NCBI RefSeq assembly: GCF_000426345.1
Contig: NZ_AUFE01000004.1
Location: 163,463-227,462 of the forward strand
Length of the DNA stretch: 64,000 nucleotides
Direction: 5' to 3'
Source of the DNA: Cupriavidus phytohabitans
GTDB taxonomy: Bacteria > Pseudomonadota > Gammaproteobacteria > Burkholderiales > Burkholderiaceae
Shown here: positions 22,842-32,558 of the stretch, in pieces
How the letters are laid out: each line of letters begins with the position of its first letter
How positions within the stretch are numbered: position 1 is the stretch's first letter
Notes under the pieces: model-generated
Told to the model about the DNA's origin: nothing
Database searches by the model: none
The model's input: the letters and a program-made list of their open reading frames with translations, nothing else
Made by a program: the position numbers and the translations under genes

Positions 22842-24392
22842 TCAGCTCATCACGGCCTTCTTGCGCGATTTGGGCATGTCGACAAAATGCACGCTGCCCT
22901 GTGGCTTCTTGCCGAACAGCGCGCCATCCGAGGTGCCGCCCGAGCAGCCGTTGCCGAAGGTGAAGCCGCAGCTGGCCTTGTCATTGAAGCTGTCCTCGAC
23001 CATTTCCTTGTGCGAGGACGGGATCACGAAACGGTCCTCGTAGTTGGCGATGGCCATGGTCTTGTACATGTCCTCGACCTGCGCGGGCGTCAGGCCCACT
23101 TGCTTCAGCACGTCCAGGTCCTGCACACCGTCGACCACCTGTGAGCGCTTGTAGGCGCGCATCGCCAGCATGCGGTCCAGTGCCGACAGCACCGGCATCA
23201 CGTCGCCCGCGGTCAGCAGGTTGGCCAGGTACTTGACGGGGATGCGCAGGCTCTTGACGTCGGGGATGATGCCGTTCATGCCCATGTGGCCCGCTTCGGC
23301 CGCAGACTGGATCGGCGACAGCGGCGGGATGTACCAGACCATCGGCAGCGTGCGGTACTCCGGGTGCAGCGGGAAGGCGACCTTCCACTCGCACGCCATC
23401 TTGTAGACGGGCGACTTGCGCGCGGCATCGAGCCAGCCTTGCGGAATGCCCTGGCGCAGCGCCTCGGCCTGCACCGCCGGGTCGTGCGGGTCGAGGAACA
23501 CGTCGAGCTGCGACTGGTACAGGTCGCGCTCGTCGGCCACCGACGCGGCCTGCTCGATGCGGTCGGCGTCGTACAGCATCACGCCGAGGTAGCGGATGCG
23601 GCCGACGCAGGTCTCGGAGCAGACCGTAGGCTGGCCGGCCTCGATGCGCGGATAGCAGAACAGGCATTTCTCGGCCTTGCCGCTCTGCCAGTTGAAATAG
23701 ATCTTCTTGTATGGGCAGCCCGAGATGCACATGCGCCAGCCGCGGCACTTGTCCTGGTCGACCAGCACGATGCCGTCGTCCTCGCGCTTGTAGATCGAGC
23801 CGGAAGGGCACGAGGCCACGCAGGCCGGGTTCAGGCAGTGCTCGCACAGGCGCGGCAGGTACATCATGAAGGTGTTCTCGAAGGTCGAGTACATCTCCTT
23901 CTGCACGTCGTCGAAGAGCTTGTCGCGGCCGCGCGAGCTGAACTCGCCGCCGAGATCGTCTTCCCAGTTCGGGCCCCACTCGATCTTTTCCATCTTGCGG
24001 CCGGTCAGCACCGAGACCGGGCGCGCGGTTGGCGGAGTCTGCGACAGCGGCGCCTTCTGCAGGTGCTCGTAGTCGTAGGTGAAGGGCTCGTAGTACTCGT
24101 CGATCTGCGGCAGGTTGGGGTTGGCGAACAGGTTCGCCAGGATCTTCAGCTTGCCGCCCTGGCGCGGCTCCAGCGTGCCGTCGGCATTGCGCTTCCAGCC
24201 GCCCTGCCACTTGTCCTGGTTCTCCCATTCCTTGGGATAGCCGATGCCGGGCTTGGTCTCGACGTTGTTGAACCACGCGTACTCGACGCCGTCGCGGCTG
24301 GTCCAGACGTTCTTGCAGGTCACGGAGCAGGTATGGCAGCCGATGCACTTGTCGAGGTTCAGCACCATGGCCACCTGGGCGCGGATCTTCAT
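22842..24392 (-). CDS. narH: Respiratory nitrate reductase beta subunit
   Basis: Iron-sulfur electron-transfer subunit (516 aa). The first cluster motif is CIGCHTCSVTC near residue 16. The central ferredoxin-like region has CEHCLNPACVASCP, CRGWRMCISGCP and CLFCYPR followed by CSETCVGR. The Trp in CRGWRMC replaces a Cys, as expected for the [3Fe-4S] cluster of NarH. The start overlaps the narG stop (ATGA). It forms the cytoplasm-facing NarGHI complex. Confidence 0.97.
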   Translation of the reverse strand: MKIRAQVAMVLNLDKCIGCHTCSVTCKNVWTSRDGVEYAWFNNVETKPGIGYPKEWENQDKWQGGWKRNADGTLEPRQGGKLKILANLFANPNLPQIDEYYEPFTYDYEHLQKAPLSQTPPTARPVSVLTGRKMEKIEWGPNWEDDLGGEFSSRGRDKLFDDVQKEMYSTFENTFMMYLPRLCEHCLNPACVASCPSGSIYKREDDGIVLVDQDKCRGWRMCISGCPYKKIYFNWQSGKAEKCLFCYPRIEAGQPTVCSETCVGRIRYLGVMLYDADRIEQAASVADERDLYQSQLDVFLDPHDPAVQAEALRQGIPQGWLDAARKSPVYKMACEWKVAFPLHPEYRTLPMVWYIPPLSPIQSAAEAGHMGMNGIIPDVKSLRIPVKYLANLLTAGDVMPVLSALDRMLAMRAYKRSQVVDGVQDLDVLKQVGLTPAQVEDMYKTMAIANYEDRFVIPSSHKEMVEDSFNDKASCGFTFGNGCSGGTSDGALFGKKPQGSVHFVDMPKSRKKAVMS

Positions 24393-27300
24393 TGCGTTGC
24401 TCCTTCCTTGTTCGATTCCACGAGCGGCCCTTCGAGCCAGTCGACCTTCTTCATCTTGCGCAGGATCACGAATTCATCGCGGTTGCTGCCCACGGTGCCG
24501 TAGTAGTTGAAGCCATAGGCCAGCTGCGCGTAGCCGCCGATCATGTGCGTGGGCTTGGTCACGGCGCGCGTGACCGAGTTATGGATCCCACCGCGCATGC
24601 CGCTGGTTTCGGCCCCGGGCACGTTCACGATCTTTTCCTGGGCGTGGTACATCAGGCACATGCCCTTCGGTACGCGCTGCGACACCACCACGCGAGCCGT
24701 CAGCGTGCCGTTGACGTTGAATACCTCGACCCAGTCGTTGTCGCGGATACCGTTGGCCTTGGCCTCGGCTTCCGAGATCCATACGTGCGGGCCGCCGCGC
24801 GACAGCGTCAGCATGCGCAGGTTGTCGGAGTAGGTGGAGTGGATGCCCCACTTCTGGTGCGGCGTGATCCAGTTCAGCACCAGTTCCGGGTTGCCGTTGG
24901 GCTTCTTGCCCAGCATCGGCGCCACGGTCTTGGTATCGATGGCCGGCTTGTACACGCACGCGCCTTCGCCAAAGTCCAGCATCCAGCGGTGGTCCTGGTA
25001 GAACTGCTGGCGGCCGGTCAGCGTGCGCCAGGGGATCAGTTCATGCACGTTGGTGTAGCCGGCGTTGTAGCTGACCTCTTCCGATTCGAGGCCCGACCAC
25101 GTCGGCGCTGAGATGATCTTGCGCGGCTGCGCCTGCACGTCGCGGAAGCGGATCTTGTCGTGCTCGCGCCCTTCGGCCAGGTGGGTGTGGTCGCGGCCGG
25201 TGATCTTCGACAGCGCTTCCCAAGCCTTGACGGCAACGTGGCCGTTGGTTTCGGGCGCGAAGGTCAGGATCATCTCGGCGGCGTCGATTGCCGTTTCGAG
25301 CTTCGGCCGGCCGTGGCTCACGCCGGGCTCCGTCACCGTGTGGCTCAGATCGCCGATTTCCTTCACCTCATGCTGGGTATTCCAGTTGATGCCCTTGCCA
25401 CCATTGCCAAGCTTGTCGAGCAGCGGGCCGATCGAGGTGAATTTCTTGTAGATGTCCGCGTAGTTACGCTCGACCACCGTCATCGACGGCGCGGTCTTGC
25501 CCGGGATCAGGTCGCACTCGCCGGCCTTCCAGTCCTTCGGCTCGAACGGCTGGCCCAGTTCGCCCGGGGTATCGTGCAGCAGCGGCGTGCAGACGAGGTC
25601 CTTGCGCGTGCCCAGATACGGGCCGGCGATCTCGCTGAACTTCTTCGCGATGGCCTTGTAGATCTCCCAGTCGGTCTTGCTTTCCCACAGCGGCTGCACG
25701 GCTTCGGACAGCGGGTGGATGAAGGGGTGCATGTCGGACGTGTTGAGGTCGTCCTTCTCGTACCAGGTCGCCGTCGGCAGCACGATGTCGCCATACAGGC
25801 AGGTGGTGCTCATGCGGAAGTCCAGCACGGTCAGCAGGTCGAGCTTGCCTTCGGCGGCCGGGCGCACGGTGACTTCGCTCGGCGTGATCGCATCGTTTTC
25901 GTCGCCGAACACGGCGTTCTGGGTGCCGAGCAGGTACTTCAGGAAATACTCATGTCCCTTGCCAGAGCTGCCCAGGATGTTGGAGCGCCACACGAACATG
26001 TTGCGCGGGAAGTTGGCAGGATTGTCCGGATCATCGCAGGCAAACTGCAGTGCGCCCGACTTCAGTTGTTCGACGGTATAGGCCACCGGATCCTTGCCCG
26101 CTCGTTCGGCGGCGTCGACCACGTCAAGCGGATTGGTGCCGAGCTGCGGCGCCGACGGCAGCCAGCCCATGCGCTCGGACCTGGCGTTCAGGTCCAGCAG
26201 CGACAGGCCGTCATAACGCTTGCGGTCGGCGGTCGGCGACAGGATCTCGTCGACGGCCAGCTTCTCGTGGCGCCACTGGCTGGTGTGGTTGTAGAAGAAC
26301 GAGGTGCCGTTCATCTGGCGCGGCGGGCGCGACCAGTCCAGGCCGAAGGCCAGCGGGGCCCAGCCGAATTGCGGGCGCAGCTTTTCCTGTCCGACATAAT
26401 GGGCCCAGCCGCCGCCGCTCTTGCCGATGCAGCCGCACATCATCAGCAGGTTGACGATGCCGCGGTAGATCATGTCGTTGTGGTACCAATGGTTCAGCGC
26501 GGCACCGACGATCACCATGCTCTTGCCTTGCGTGCGGTCGGCGTTGTCGGCGAACTCGCGCGCCACCTGGATCACCAGGCGGGCCGGCACGGAGGTGTGC
26601 TTTTCCTGCCAGGCGGGAGTGTAGGGCACGTCGTCTTCATACGAGGTCGCCACATTGGGGCCGCCCAGGCCCTGGTCGACACCGTAGTTGGCCATCTGCA
26701 GGTCGTACACGGTCGCCACCAGCGCGGTGCTGCCGTCGGCCAGCGTGATGCGGCGCGCCGGCACGCGGCGGCGCAGCAGTTCGTCGTGTTCGCCGCCGAA
26801 ATAGGGGAAGCCGACTTCCACCACCTCATCGTGGTGGCTGAGCAGCGACAGGCGCGGCTCGACCGCGCGGCCGCTGCCGCCGTCCTTCATTTCCAGGTTC
26901 CAGCGGCCCACCTTCTCGCCGCCGTTGTGCGCGGCCTCGCCCCAGCGGAAGCCGATCGAGCCGTTGGGTGCGACGATCTCGCCGGTGGCCTCGTCGATTT
27001 GCAGCGTCTTCCACTCGGGATGGTTGGCTTCGCCGAGGTTGTCGGCCAGGTGCGAGGCGCGCAGGAAGTGGTCGGGCACCAGCGTATCGCCGTTGTCCTG
27101 GTTCTGGCGCAGCAGCACCAGCATCGGCATGTCGGTGTACTGTCTGATGTAGTCGCGGAAGTAGGCGGACTTGCCGCTGGCGTGGAATTCCTTCAGCACC
27201 ACATGGCCCATGGCCATCGCCAGCGCGGCATCGGTGCCTTGCTTCGGCGCCAGCCAGATATCGCCGAACTTGACCATCTCGCCGAAGTCGGACGAGACGG

Positions 27301-28135
27301 CGACGGTCTTGGTGCCCTTGTAGCGGACTTCGGTGTAGAAGTGCGCGTCAGGCGTGCGCGTCTGCGGCACGTTGGAGCCCCACACCATCAGGTAGGTCGA
27401 GTTGTACCAGTCGGCCGATTCGGGCACGTCGGTCTGTTCGCCCCAGATCTGCGGGCTGGCCGGCGGCAGGTCGCAGTACCAGTCGTAGAACGACAGGCAG
27501 GCGCCGCCGAGCAGGCTCAGGTAGCGCGCGCCGGCGGCGTACGAGACCATCGACATGGCCGGGATCGGCGAGAAGCCGACCACGCGGTCCGGGCCGAACT
27601 TCTTCACGGTGAAGGCGTTGGCCGCGGCGATCATCTCGGTGGCGGTGTTCCAGTCGGCGCGCACGAAGCCGCCCTGTCCGCGCACGCTCTTGTAGCGCGC
27701 CGCCTTCTTCGGGTCCTGGCTGATCGATTCCCAGGCGGCGACCGGATCCATGGTCTTGCGGGCCTCGCGCCACATTTCCATCAGGCGGCCGCGGATCATC
27801 GGGTACTTGACGCGCTGCGCGGAGTAGACGTACCAGCTGTACGACGCGCCGCGCGGACAGCCGCGGGGCTCGTGGTTGGGCAGGTCCGGGCGGGTGCGCG
27901 GGTAGTCGGTCTGCTGCGTTTCCCAGGTGATCAGGCCGTTCTTCACGTAGACCTTCCAGGAGCAGGAGCCGGTGCAGTTCACGCCGTGGGTGGAGCGCAC
28001 GATCTTGTCGTGCTGCCAGCGGCTGCGGTAGCCGTCTTCCCACTTGCGGTCTTCGTTCACCACCGCGCCGTGGCCGTCCGCATAGGTGGACTTGACGCGC
28101 GACATGAACTTCAGTCGATCCAGGAAATGACTCAT
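24389..28135 (-). CDS. narG: Respiratory nitrate reductase alpha subunit
   Basis: Catalytic subunit (1248 aa) carrying bis-MGD molybdenum cofactor and the FS0 [4Fe-4S] cluster. The N-terminal motif STHGVNCTGSCSWKVYVKNG holds the His and Cys ligands of FS0. The Asp ligand of Mo is expected in the YNSTYLMVWGSNVPQTRTPD region. The protein has no twin-arginine signal with a cleavable peptide, consistent with a cytoplasm-facing enzyme. It is the third gene of the nar operon. A very long antisense open frame across this gene is a codon-bias artefact. Confidence 0.98.
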   Translation of the reverse strand: MSHFLDRLKFMSRVKSTYADGHGAVVNEDRKWEDGYRSRWQHDKIVRSTHGVNCTGSCSWKVYVKNGLITWETQQTDYPRTRPDLPNHEPRGCPRGASYSWYVYSAQRVKYPMIRGRLMEMWREARKTMDPVAAWESISQDPKKAARYKSVRGQGGFVRADWNTATEMIAAANAFTVKKFGPDRVVGFSPIPAMSMVSYAAGARYLSLLGGACLSFYDWYCDLPPASPQIWGEQTDVPESADWYNSTYLMVWGSNVPQTRTPDAHFYTEVRYKGTKTVAVSSDFGEMVKFGDIWLAPKQGTDAALAMAMGHVVLKEFHASGKSAYFRDYIRQYTDMPMLVLLRQNQDNGDTLVPDHFLRASHLADNLGEANHPEWKTLQIDEATGEIVAPNGSIGFRWGEAAHNGGEKVGRWNLEMKDGGSGRAVEPRLSLLSHHDEVVEVGFPYFGGEHDELLRRRVPARRITLADGSTALVATVYDLQMANYGVDQGLGGPNVATSYEDDVPYTPAWQEKHTSVPARLVIQVAREFADNADRTQGKSMVIVGAALNHWYHNDMIYRGIVNLLMMCGCIGKSGGGWAHYVGQEKLRPQFGWAPLAFGLDWSRPPRQMNGTSFFYNHTSQWRHEKLAVDEILSPTADRKRYDGLSLLDLNARSERMGWLPSAPQLGTNPLDVVDAAERAGKDPVAYTVEQLKSGALQFACDDPDNPANFPRNMFVWRSNILGSSGKGHEYFLKYLLGTQNAVFGDENDAITPSEVTVRPAAEGKLDLLTVLDFRMSTTCLYGDIVLPTATWYEKDDLNTSDMHPFIHPLSEAVQPLWESKTDWEIYKAIAKKFSEIAGPYLGTRKDLVCTPLLHDTPGELGQPFEPKDWKAGECDLIPGKTAPSMTVVERNYADIYKKFTSIGPLLDKLGNGGKGINWNTQHEVKEIGDLSHTVTEPGVSHGRPKLETAIDAAEMILTFAPETNGHVAVKAWEALSKITGRDHTHLAEGREHDKIRFRDVQAQPRKIISAPTWSGLESEEVSYNAGYTNVHELIPWRTLTGRQQFYQDHRWMLDFGEGACVYKPAIDTKTVAPMLGKKPNGNPELVLNWITPHQKWGIHSTYSDNLRMLTLSRGGPHVWISEAEAKANGIRDNDWVEVFNVNGTLTARVVVSQRVPKGMCLMYHAQEKIVNVPGAETSGMRGGIHNSVTRAVTKPTHMIGGYAQLAYGFNYYGTVGSNRDEFVILRKMKKVDWLEGPLVESNKEGATQ

Positions 28136-28322
28136 TTGCTTGTTCTCCGCGAGGCTTTTCTGCGGCGCTCCAGAGGATGCGGGAGCGTTTGCAGGGACAC
28201 CTTGAGCTTATGGGGGAGCGGGGCGGCAGCCAATTCGCTGGTGGAACTGCCGCCGCATGGCGATCGGGGGAGGTGCCGGGCGCGGGACTAGTTCCGAAGA
28301 ACTAGTCCGGCCGGCAAGGGGG
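28136..28322. other. narK2-narG intergenic region with two hairpins
   Basis: This gap separates narK2 from narG. It holds an inverted repeat with arms GGCGGCAG at 28222-28229 and CTGCCGCC at 28247-28254, and a second, perfect hairpin at 28285-28308. No clear FNR/DNR box is visible, so narG is probably reached by read-through from narK1 or by a promoter not recognised here. Confidence 0.6.
28285..28308 (-). terminator. Perfect 10-bp hairpin with UUCG loop after narK2
   Basis: On the minus strand GGACTAGTTC and GAACTAGTCC flank TTCG, giving a C(UUCG)G tetraloop. It begins 15 bases after the narK2 stop. No T tract follows, so it may be an mRNA-stability element or a partial attenuator instead of a full terminator. 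Confidence 0.55.
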
Positions 28323-29708
28323 TCAGCAGGGCATCGGCGCGTTGCGGCGCGCGTAGTACCACCACGTCACCAGCACGCAGCTGACATAGAAGGCGATGAA
28401 GCAGTACAGCGCGGTATCCGGTGCGCCGGTCAGCTCCAGCGAGGTGCCGAAGCTCTTGGGGATGAAGAATCCGCCGTACGCGCCGATTGCCCCGGAGAAG
28501 CCCAGCACCGCGGCGGATTCCTTGGCGGCATCCTGCAGCGCCTGGCGTTGCGCGATGTCGCCCTTGCCCCTGGCGGCGCGCTGGCGCTCGGTCAGGAAGA
28601 TCACCGGGATCATGCGGAAGGTCGAACCGTTGCCGATGCCGGTCAGCGCGAACAATGCGATGAAGGCCGCGAGGAAGTAGGTGAAGTTGCCGCCGGCGCC
28701 GTCATGCGGCAGCGCTGCCAGCACGGCGAACACCGCCGCGATCATGCCGACGAAGGTCCACAGCGTGACGCGCGCACCGCCGAGCTTGTCGGAGATCCAG
28801 CCGCCCACCGGACGCGTCAGGGCACCCACCAGCGGCCCCAGGAAGGCATAGGCGGTGGGGTTCACGCCTGGGAACTGCGACTTGGTCAGCAGCGCCAGCC
28901 CGGCCGAGAAGCCGATGAACGAGCCGAAGGTGCCCACGTACAGCCAGCACATCAGCCAGTTGTGCTTGCGCTTGAAGATCACGGCCTGCTCGGCGAACGA
29001 CGCCTTTGCATCGGCGATGTCATGCATGCCGAACCACGCGGCCAGTGCCGACACCACGATGAACGGCACCCAGATAAAGCCGGCGTTCTGCAGCCACAGG
29101 TTCTGCGTGGTGCCGTTGGCCTGGTATTGCTGCGGCTCGCCGCCGAGCGCGCCGAACACCACCAGCGACACCACCAGCGGCGTGACGAACTGCACCACCG
29201 ACACGCCCAGGTTGCCGATGCCGGCATTCAGCCCGGTGGCCAGTCCCTTCTTCGCCTTGGGGAAGAAGAAGCTGATATTGGCCATCGACGAGCTGAAGTT
29301 GGCGCCGCCCAGCCCGCACAGCAGCGCCAGCACCAGCAGCGTGGGATAGCCCGTGGACGGGTCGCGCAGCGCGAAGCCCATGCCCAGCGCGGGGATCAGC
29401 AGCAGCGCGGTGGAGATCGCGGTGAAGCGGCGCCCGCCGAACACCGGCACCAGGAAGGAATAGAAGATGCGCAGTGTGGCGCCGGATAGCGCCGGCAGCG
29501 CGGTCAGCCAGAACAGCTGGTTCTTGGTGAACTGGAAGCCGGCGCGGTCGAGGTTGACGGCGACCACGCTCCACAGCATCCAGACCACGAACGCCAGCAT
29601 CAGCGCGGGGATCGAGATCCACAGGTTGCGATAGGCGATGCGCTCGCCCTCGCTTTGCCAGAACGCCACGTTCTCGGGCTCCCAGCGGGTGAGTACGGAT
29701 GAGGTCAT
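28323..29708 (-). CDS. narK2: Nitrate/nitrite transporter NarK2
   Basis: Major facilitator protein (461 aa) with 12 hydrophobic helices. The nitrate signature GLGGANFSSSMANISFFFPKAKKG is visible, with GNLGVSVVQF and GPLVGALTRPVGGWISDK, both typical of the NarK2 type thought to exchange nitrate for nitrite. AAGGCAC lies before the ATG at 29708. It follows narK1 by 52 bases; the pair is the usual NarK1-NarK2 arrangement of denitrifiers. Confidence 0.94.
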   Translation of the reverse strand: MTSSVLTRWEPENVAFWQSEGERIAYRNLWISIPALMLAFVVWMLWSVVAVNLDRAGFQFTKNQLFWLTALPALSGATLRIFYSFLVPVFGGRRFTAISTALLLIPALGMGFALRDPSTGYPTLLVLALLCGLGGANFSSSMANISFFFPKAKKGLATGLNAGIGNLGVSVVQFVTPLVVSLVVFGALGGEPQQYQANGTTQNLWLQNAGFIWVPFIVVSALAAWFGMHDIADAKASFAEQAVIFKRKHNWLMCWLYVGTFGSFIGFSAGLALLTKSQFPGVNPTAYAFLGPLVGALTRPVGGWISDKLGGARVTLWTFVGMIAAVFAVLAALPHDGAGGNFTYFLAAFIALFALTGIGNGSTFRMIPVIFLTERQRAARGKGDIAQRQALQDAAKESAAVLGFSGAIGAYGGFFIPKSFGTSLELTGAPDTALYCFIAFYVSCVLVTWWYYARRNAPMPC

Positions 29709-29760
29709 GATAGGTGTGCCTTGGTGGTGAAAGCGCGGAGGCGCGGTTGGAGGTGAGCAA

Positions 29761-31044
29761 TCAGGCTGCTGCCTGTGTCAGGCCGACGGCCTGTGCCTTG
29801 CGCTGGCGTTCAGCGCGCTGGCTGTAGTGCATCCACACCAGGCTCACGCATACCGTGCCGTACATCAGCATGAAGCAGCTGCTGCGCACGCCGGTCAGGT
29901 CGGCCAGCATGCCGAACAGGATCGGCAGGATGAAGCCGCCCAGGCCGCCGGCCAGGCCGACTACGCCGGAAACCGCGCCGATGTTGTGCGTGAAATCGTT
30001 GGAGATGAACTTGAATACCGAGGCCTTGCCGATGGCGAAGGCGATGCCGACCACGAACAGCAGGATGGTGAATACCGTGGGCGTCAGCGCGATGCGGAAG
30101 CCTTGCGGGCCGCTGGTGGTCTGGACGATGAAGTCGGTCTGCGGATAGCTCAGCAGGAAGAAGCCGACCCAGCTCAGCCACATCACCCACCAGGTGGTGC
30201 GGTGTGCGCCGTAGCGGTCGGAGATCCAGCCGCCGATGGCGCGCAGCACGCCGCCGGGCAGCGAGAAGCAGGCGGCCAGGAAGGCGGCGGTCCTGATGTC
30301 GAAGCCGTATTCGCCGATGTAGTACTTGGTCATCCACAGCGACAGGCCGACATAGCCGCCGAACACCACCGAGTAGTACTGCGAATAGCGCCACACGCGC
30401 GGGTCGCGCATGACCGCCAGCTGCTCGCGCCAGCCCACGCCGGACTTGACCAGGTGCGCCGGGTTGCTGCGCGAGAACACCCAGAACAGCAGCGCGGTGA
30501 CGAGCATCGCCACCGAATACACGCGCGGGACGATGGTCCAGGTGCCGGCCGCCAGGATCATCGCCGGCGCGACGAACTTGGTCAGCGCCGCGCCCGAGTT
30601 GCCGGCGCCGAAGATGCCCATCGCCAGGCCCTGGCGCGAGCGCGGGAACCAGCGCGCCACGTAGGGTGTGCCGACCGAGAAAGAGCCGCCCGCGAGCCCG
30701 ACGAACAGGCCCAGCACCAGCAGTTGCCACAGGCTGTGCGCGTAGGAGATCAGCCAGATCGGGATCACCGTCGCCAGCATCAGCGCGAAGAAGACGATGC
30801 GGCCGCCGAAGCGGTCGGTCCAGATGCCCAGCGGCACGCGGATCAGCGAGCCGCTCAGCACCGGCGTGGCTGCAAGCAGGCCGAATTCCGTGTCGTTGAG
30901 GCCGAGTTGCTGCTTGAGCGGGATGCCGAGGACGGCGAACAGCATCCAGACGGCAAAGCAGATGGTGAATGCGAAAGTACTGGACGCCAGCGTTATTGCC
31001 GCGCCGGCCGGAACGGGTTCCAGCGCGCGTGTTTGGGTGGCCAT
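29761..31044 (-). CDS. narK1: Nitrate transporter NarK1
   Basis: Major facilitator protein (427 aa) with 12 hydrophobic helices. Signature blocks are LAGGSFSVGTPYVARWFPRSRQG, GIFGAGNSGAALTKFVAP and GVVGLAGGLGGFILP. NarK1 types are thought to import nitrate with protons and start anaerobic respiration. Two ATGs compete: AGGAG is 1 base before 31050 and 7 bases before 31044, so 31044 (MATQTRALE) is the better start. It is the first gene of the nar operon. Confidence 0.94.
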   Translation of the reverse strand: MATQTRALEPVPAGAAITLASSTFAFTICFAVWMLFAVLGIPLKQQLGLNDTEFGLLAATPVLSGSLIRVPLGIWTDRFGGRIVFFALMLATVIPIWLISYAHSLWQLLVLGLFVGLAGGSFSVGTPYVARWFPRSRQGLAMGIFGAGNSGAALTKFVAPAMILAAGTWTIVPRVYSVAMLVTALLFWVFSRSNPAHLVKSGVGWREQLAVMRDPRVWRYSQYYSVVFGGYVGLSLWMTKYYIGEYGFDIRTAAFLAACFSLPGGVLRAIGGWISDRYGAHRTTWWVMWLSWVGFFLLSYPQTDFIVQTTSGPQGFRIALTPTVFTILLFVVGIAFAIGKASVFKFISNDFTHNIGAVSGVVGLAGGLGGFILPILFGMLADLTGVRSSCFMLMYGTVCVSLVWMHYSQRAERQRKAQAVGLTQAAA

Positions 31045-31139
31045 GGCCATGCTCCTGTGTCAACTTTGGCGGGGGTGATGCCAGAGTAGGGGCCGCCACT
31101 GGTGCTGCCTATTCGCCGGCAGCACAGCGCGCCACATGT

Positions 31140-31153
31140 AACGATCTGTCGTT
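31140..31153. promoter_or_regulatory. Small palindrome between narK1 and nnrS
   Basis: AACGA-TCTG-TCGTT forms a perfect 5-bp inverted repeat with a 4-base spacer in the divergent region. The spacing is like an FNR box but the half-sites differ. Its regulator is not recognised. Confidence 0.25.
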
Positions 31154-31325
31154 GGAGTTAGTTCTACCGGCGGAGGTTGGTGGCGCGGCGCTGGTGCTAT
31201 CGTGATTGCGGCACGCATGGCACCCGTTTGCGTGCTTGCGGCAATCCTGCGCCAGATCAAGAATCTGACGTATGCCGCCCCGGCACTGCCGGATTCACCA
31301 GAGATACCGACCCGTTCCGCCCGCC

Positions 31326-32549
31326 ATGGAAACCATCCCGATCCTTCCTTCCCGGCCATCGCCCTCGGGCAAGACACCTGCCGGACCGCCGCCACGCGGC
31401 TTCGCCTTGTTCGCGCTGGGGTTCCGGCCGTTCTACCTTGGCGGCGCGGCCTTTGCCGCGCTGGCGATCGCGGCATGGTCGGCAATGCTCGCGGGAATGC
31501 AGTCGGTCGGGCCGGCGCCGGTGCTGCCCGCGATGTTCTGGCACGCGCACGAGATGGTGTTCGGCTTTGCCGCGGCGATCGTGGTGGGCTTCCTGTTCAC
31601 GGCGGGACGCGCCTGGACCGGCCAGCCGACGCCGACCGGCGCGGCGCTGGCGGTGCTGTTCCTGCTGTGGCTAGCGGGACGCGTTGGCATGTGGGTGGTG
31701 CCAGGCACCATTGCCTTCGCTATTGAAGGCGCATTCCTGCCGCTGGCTGCGCTGGCCTTCACGCGCACGCTGGCCAGGGCCGGCAACCGGCGCAACTACC
31801 CGCTCGCGCTGGCGCTGTGGCTGCTCGCCGTGGCCAACATCGCCGCACTGTGGCTGCAGGCCGGCGGGCATGACGCTGCGGCGCTGCATGCCTGTCGCGC
31901 CGGCGTGGCGCTGGTGACGCTGTTCGTGGTGGTGATCGGCGGCCGCGTGATCCCCATGTTCACCACCAACGCGATTCCCGGCTTCCGCCTGAGGCAGTAC
32001 CAGCAGGTCGATCGGATGGTGATCCCGGCGACGGTGCTGGGGCTGGCCTCGGGATTGCTGCCGCTGCCGGGATGGCTGGCCGCGGCGCTGTCCCTGCTCG
32101 CCGCCGGCGTGCTGGCGCTGCGCGTGGCGGGATGGCGCGGCTATGCGGTCGGCAACCGGCCACTGCTGTGGGTGCTGCACCTCGCCTATGCATGGCTGCC
32201 GGTAGCGTTGCTGCTGCAGGCACTCGGTGCGCTGGGCCTGGTGATGGCCGGGCTGGCGACCCATGCGTTCACGGTGGGCGTGCTCGGCGTGGCCATCATC
32301 GCCATGATCACGCGCACCGCGCTGGGCCACACCGGGCGCATGCTGGTAGCCGGCCGCACGGAAACGGTGGCGTACTGGCTGATTGCCATGGCCGCGGTAT
32401 TGCGTGTATTCGGTCCGATGGCGTGGCCCGCCGGCTACCTGCACTGGATCTGGGGCGCCGGGGCGTGCTGGGTGGCAGGGTTCGGCCTCTATGCACTGGC
32501 CTATGCGCCGCGGCTTGCGCGCCCACGGGTGGACGGCAAGCCGGGTTGA
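31326..32549 (+). CDS. nnrS: NnrS-family membrane protein
   Basis: Heme- and copper-containing membrane protein linked to NO tolerance in denitrifiers. The 407-aa protein has about 12 hydrophobic helices. Family blocks include FALGFRPFYLGG, WHAHEMVFGFAAAIVVGFLFTA, GGRVIPMFTTNAIPG and GHTGRMLVAGR, with conserved His residues in WHAHE. The ATG at 31326 is chosen since the family N-terminus starts near there; the upstream ATG at 31272 adds an unlike basic segment. It is divergent from narK1. Confidence 0.93.
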   Translation: METIPILPSRPSPSGKTPAGPPPRGFALFALGFRPFYLGGAAFAALAIAAWSAMLAGMQSVGPAPVLPAMFWHAHEMVFGFAAAIVVGFLFTAGRAWTGQPTPTGAALAVLFLLWLAGRVGMWVVPGTIAFAIEGAFLPLAALAFTRTLARAGNRRNYPLALALWLLAVANIAALWLQAGGHDAAALHACRAGVALVTLFVVVIGGRVIPMFTTNAIPGFRLRQYQQVDRMVIPATVLGLASGLLPLPGWLAAALSLLAAGVLALRVAGWRGYAVGNRPLLWVLHLAYAWLPVALLLQALGALGLVMAGLATHAFTVGVLGVAIIAMITRTALGHTGRMLVAGRTETVAYWLIAMAAVLRVFGPMAWPAGYLHWIWGAGACWVAGFGLYALAYAPRLARPRVDGKPG

Positions 32550-32558
32550 ACCAGAGGA

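Noticed and set aside
25160..28291. 1043-codon open frame antisense to narG
   Set aside because: It is opposite a clear narG gene and has the Ala/Arg/His/Gln-rich composition of a GC-bias shadow frame.
31051..31325. FNR/DNR box for narK1 or nnrS
   Set aside because: No sequence close to TTGAT-N4-ATCAA was found in the divergent region; only a different palindrome was seen.
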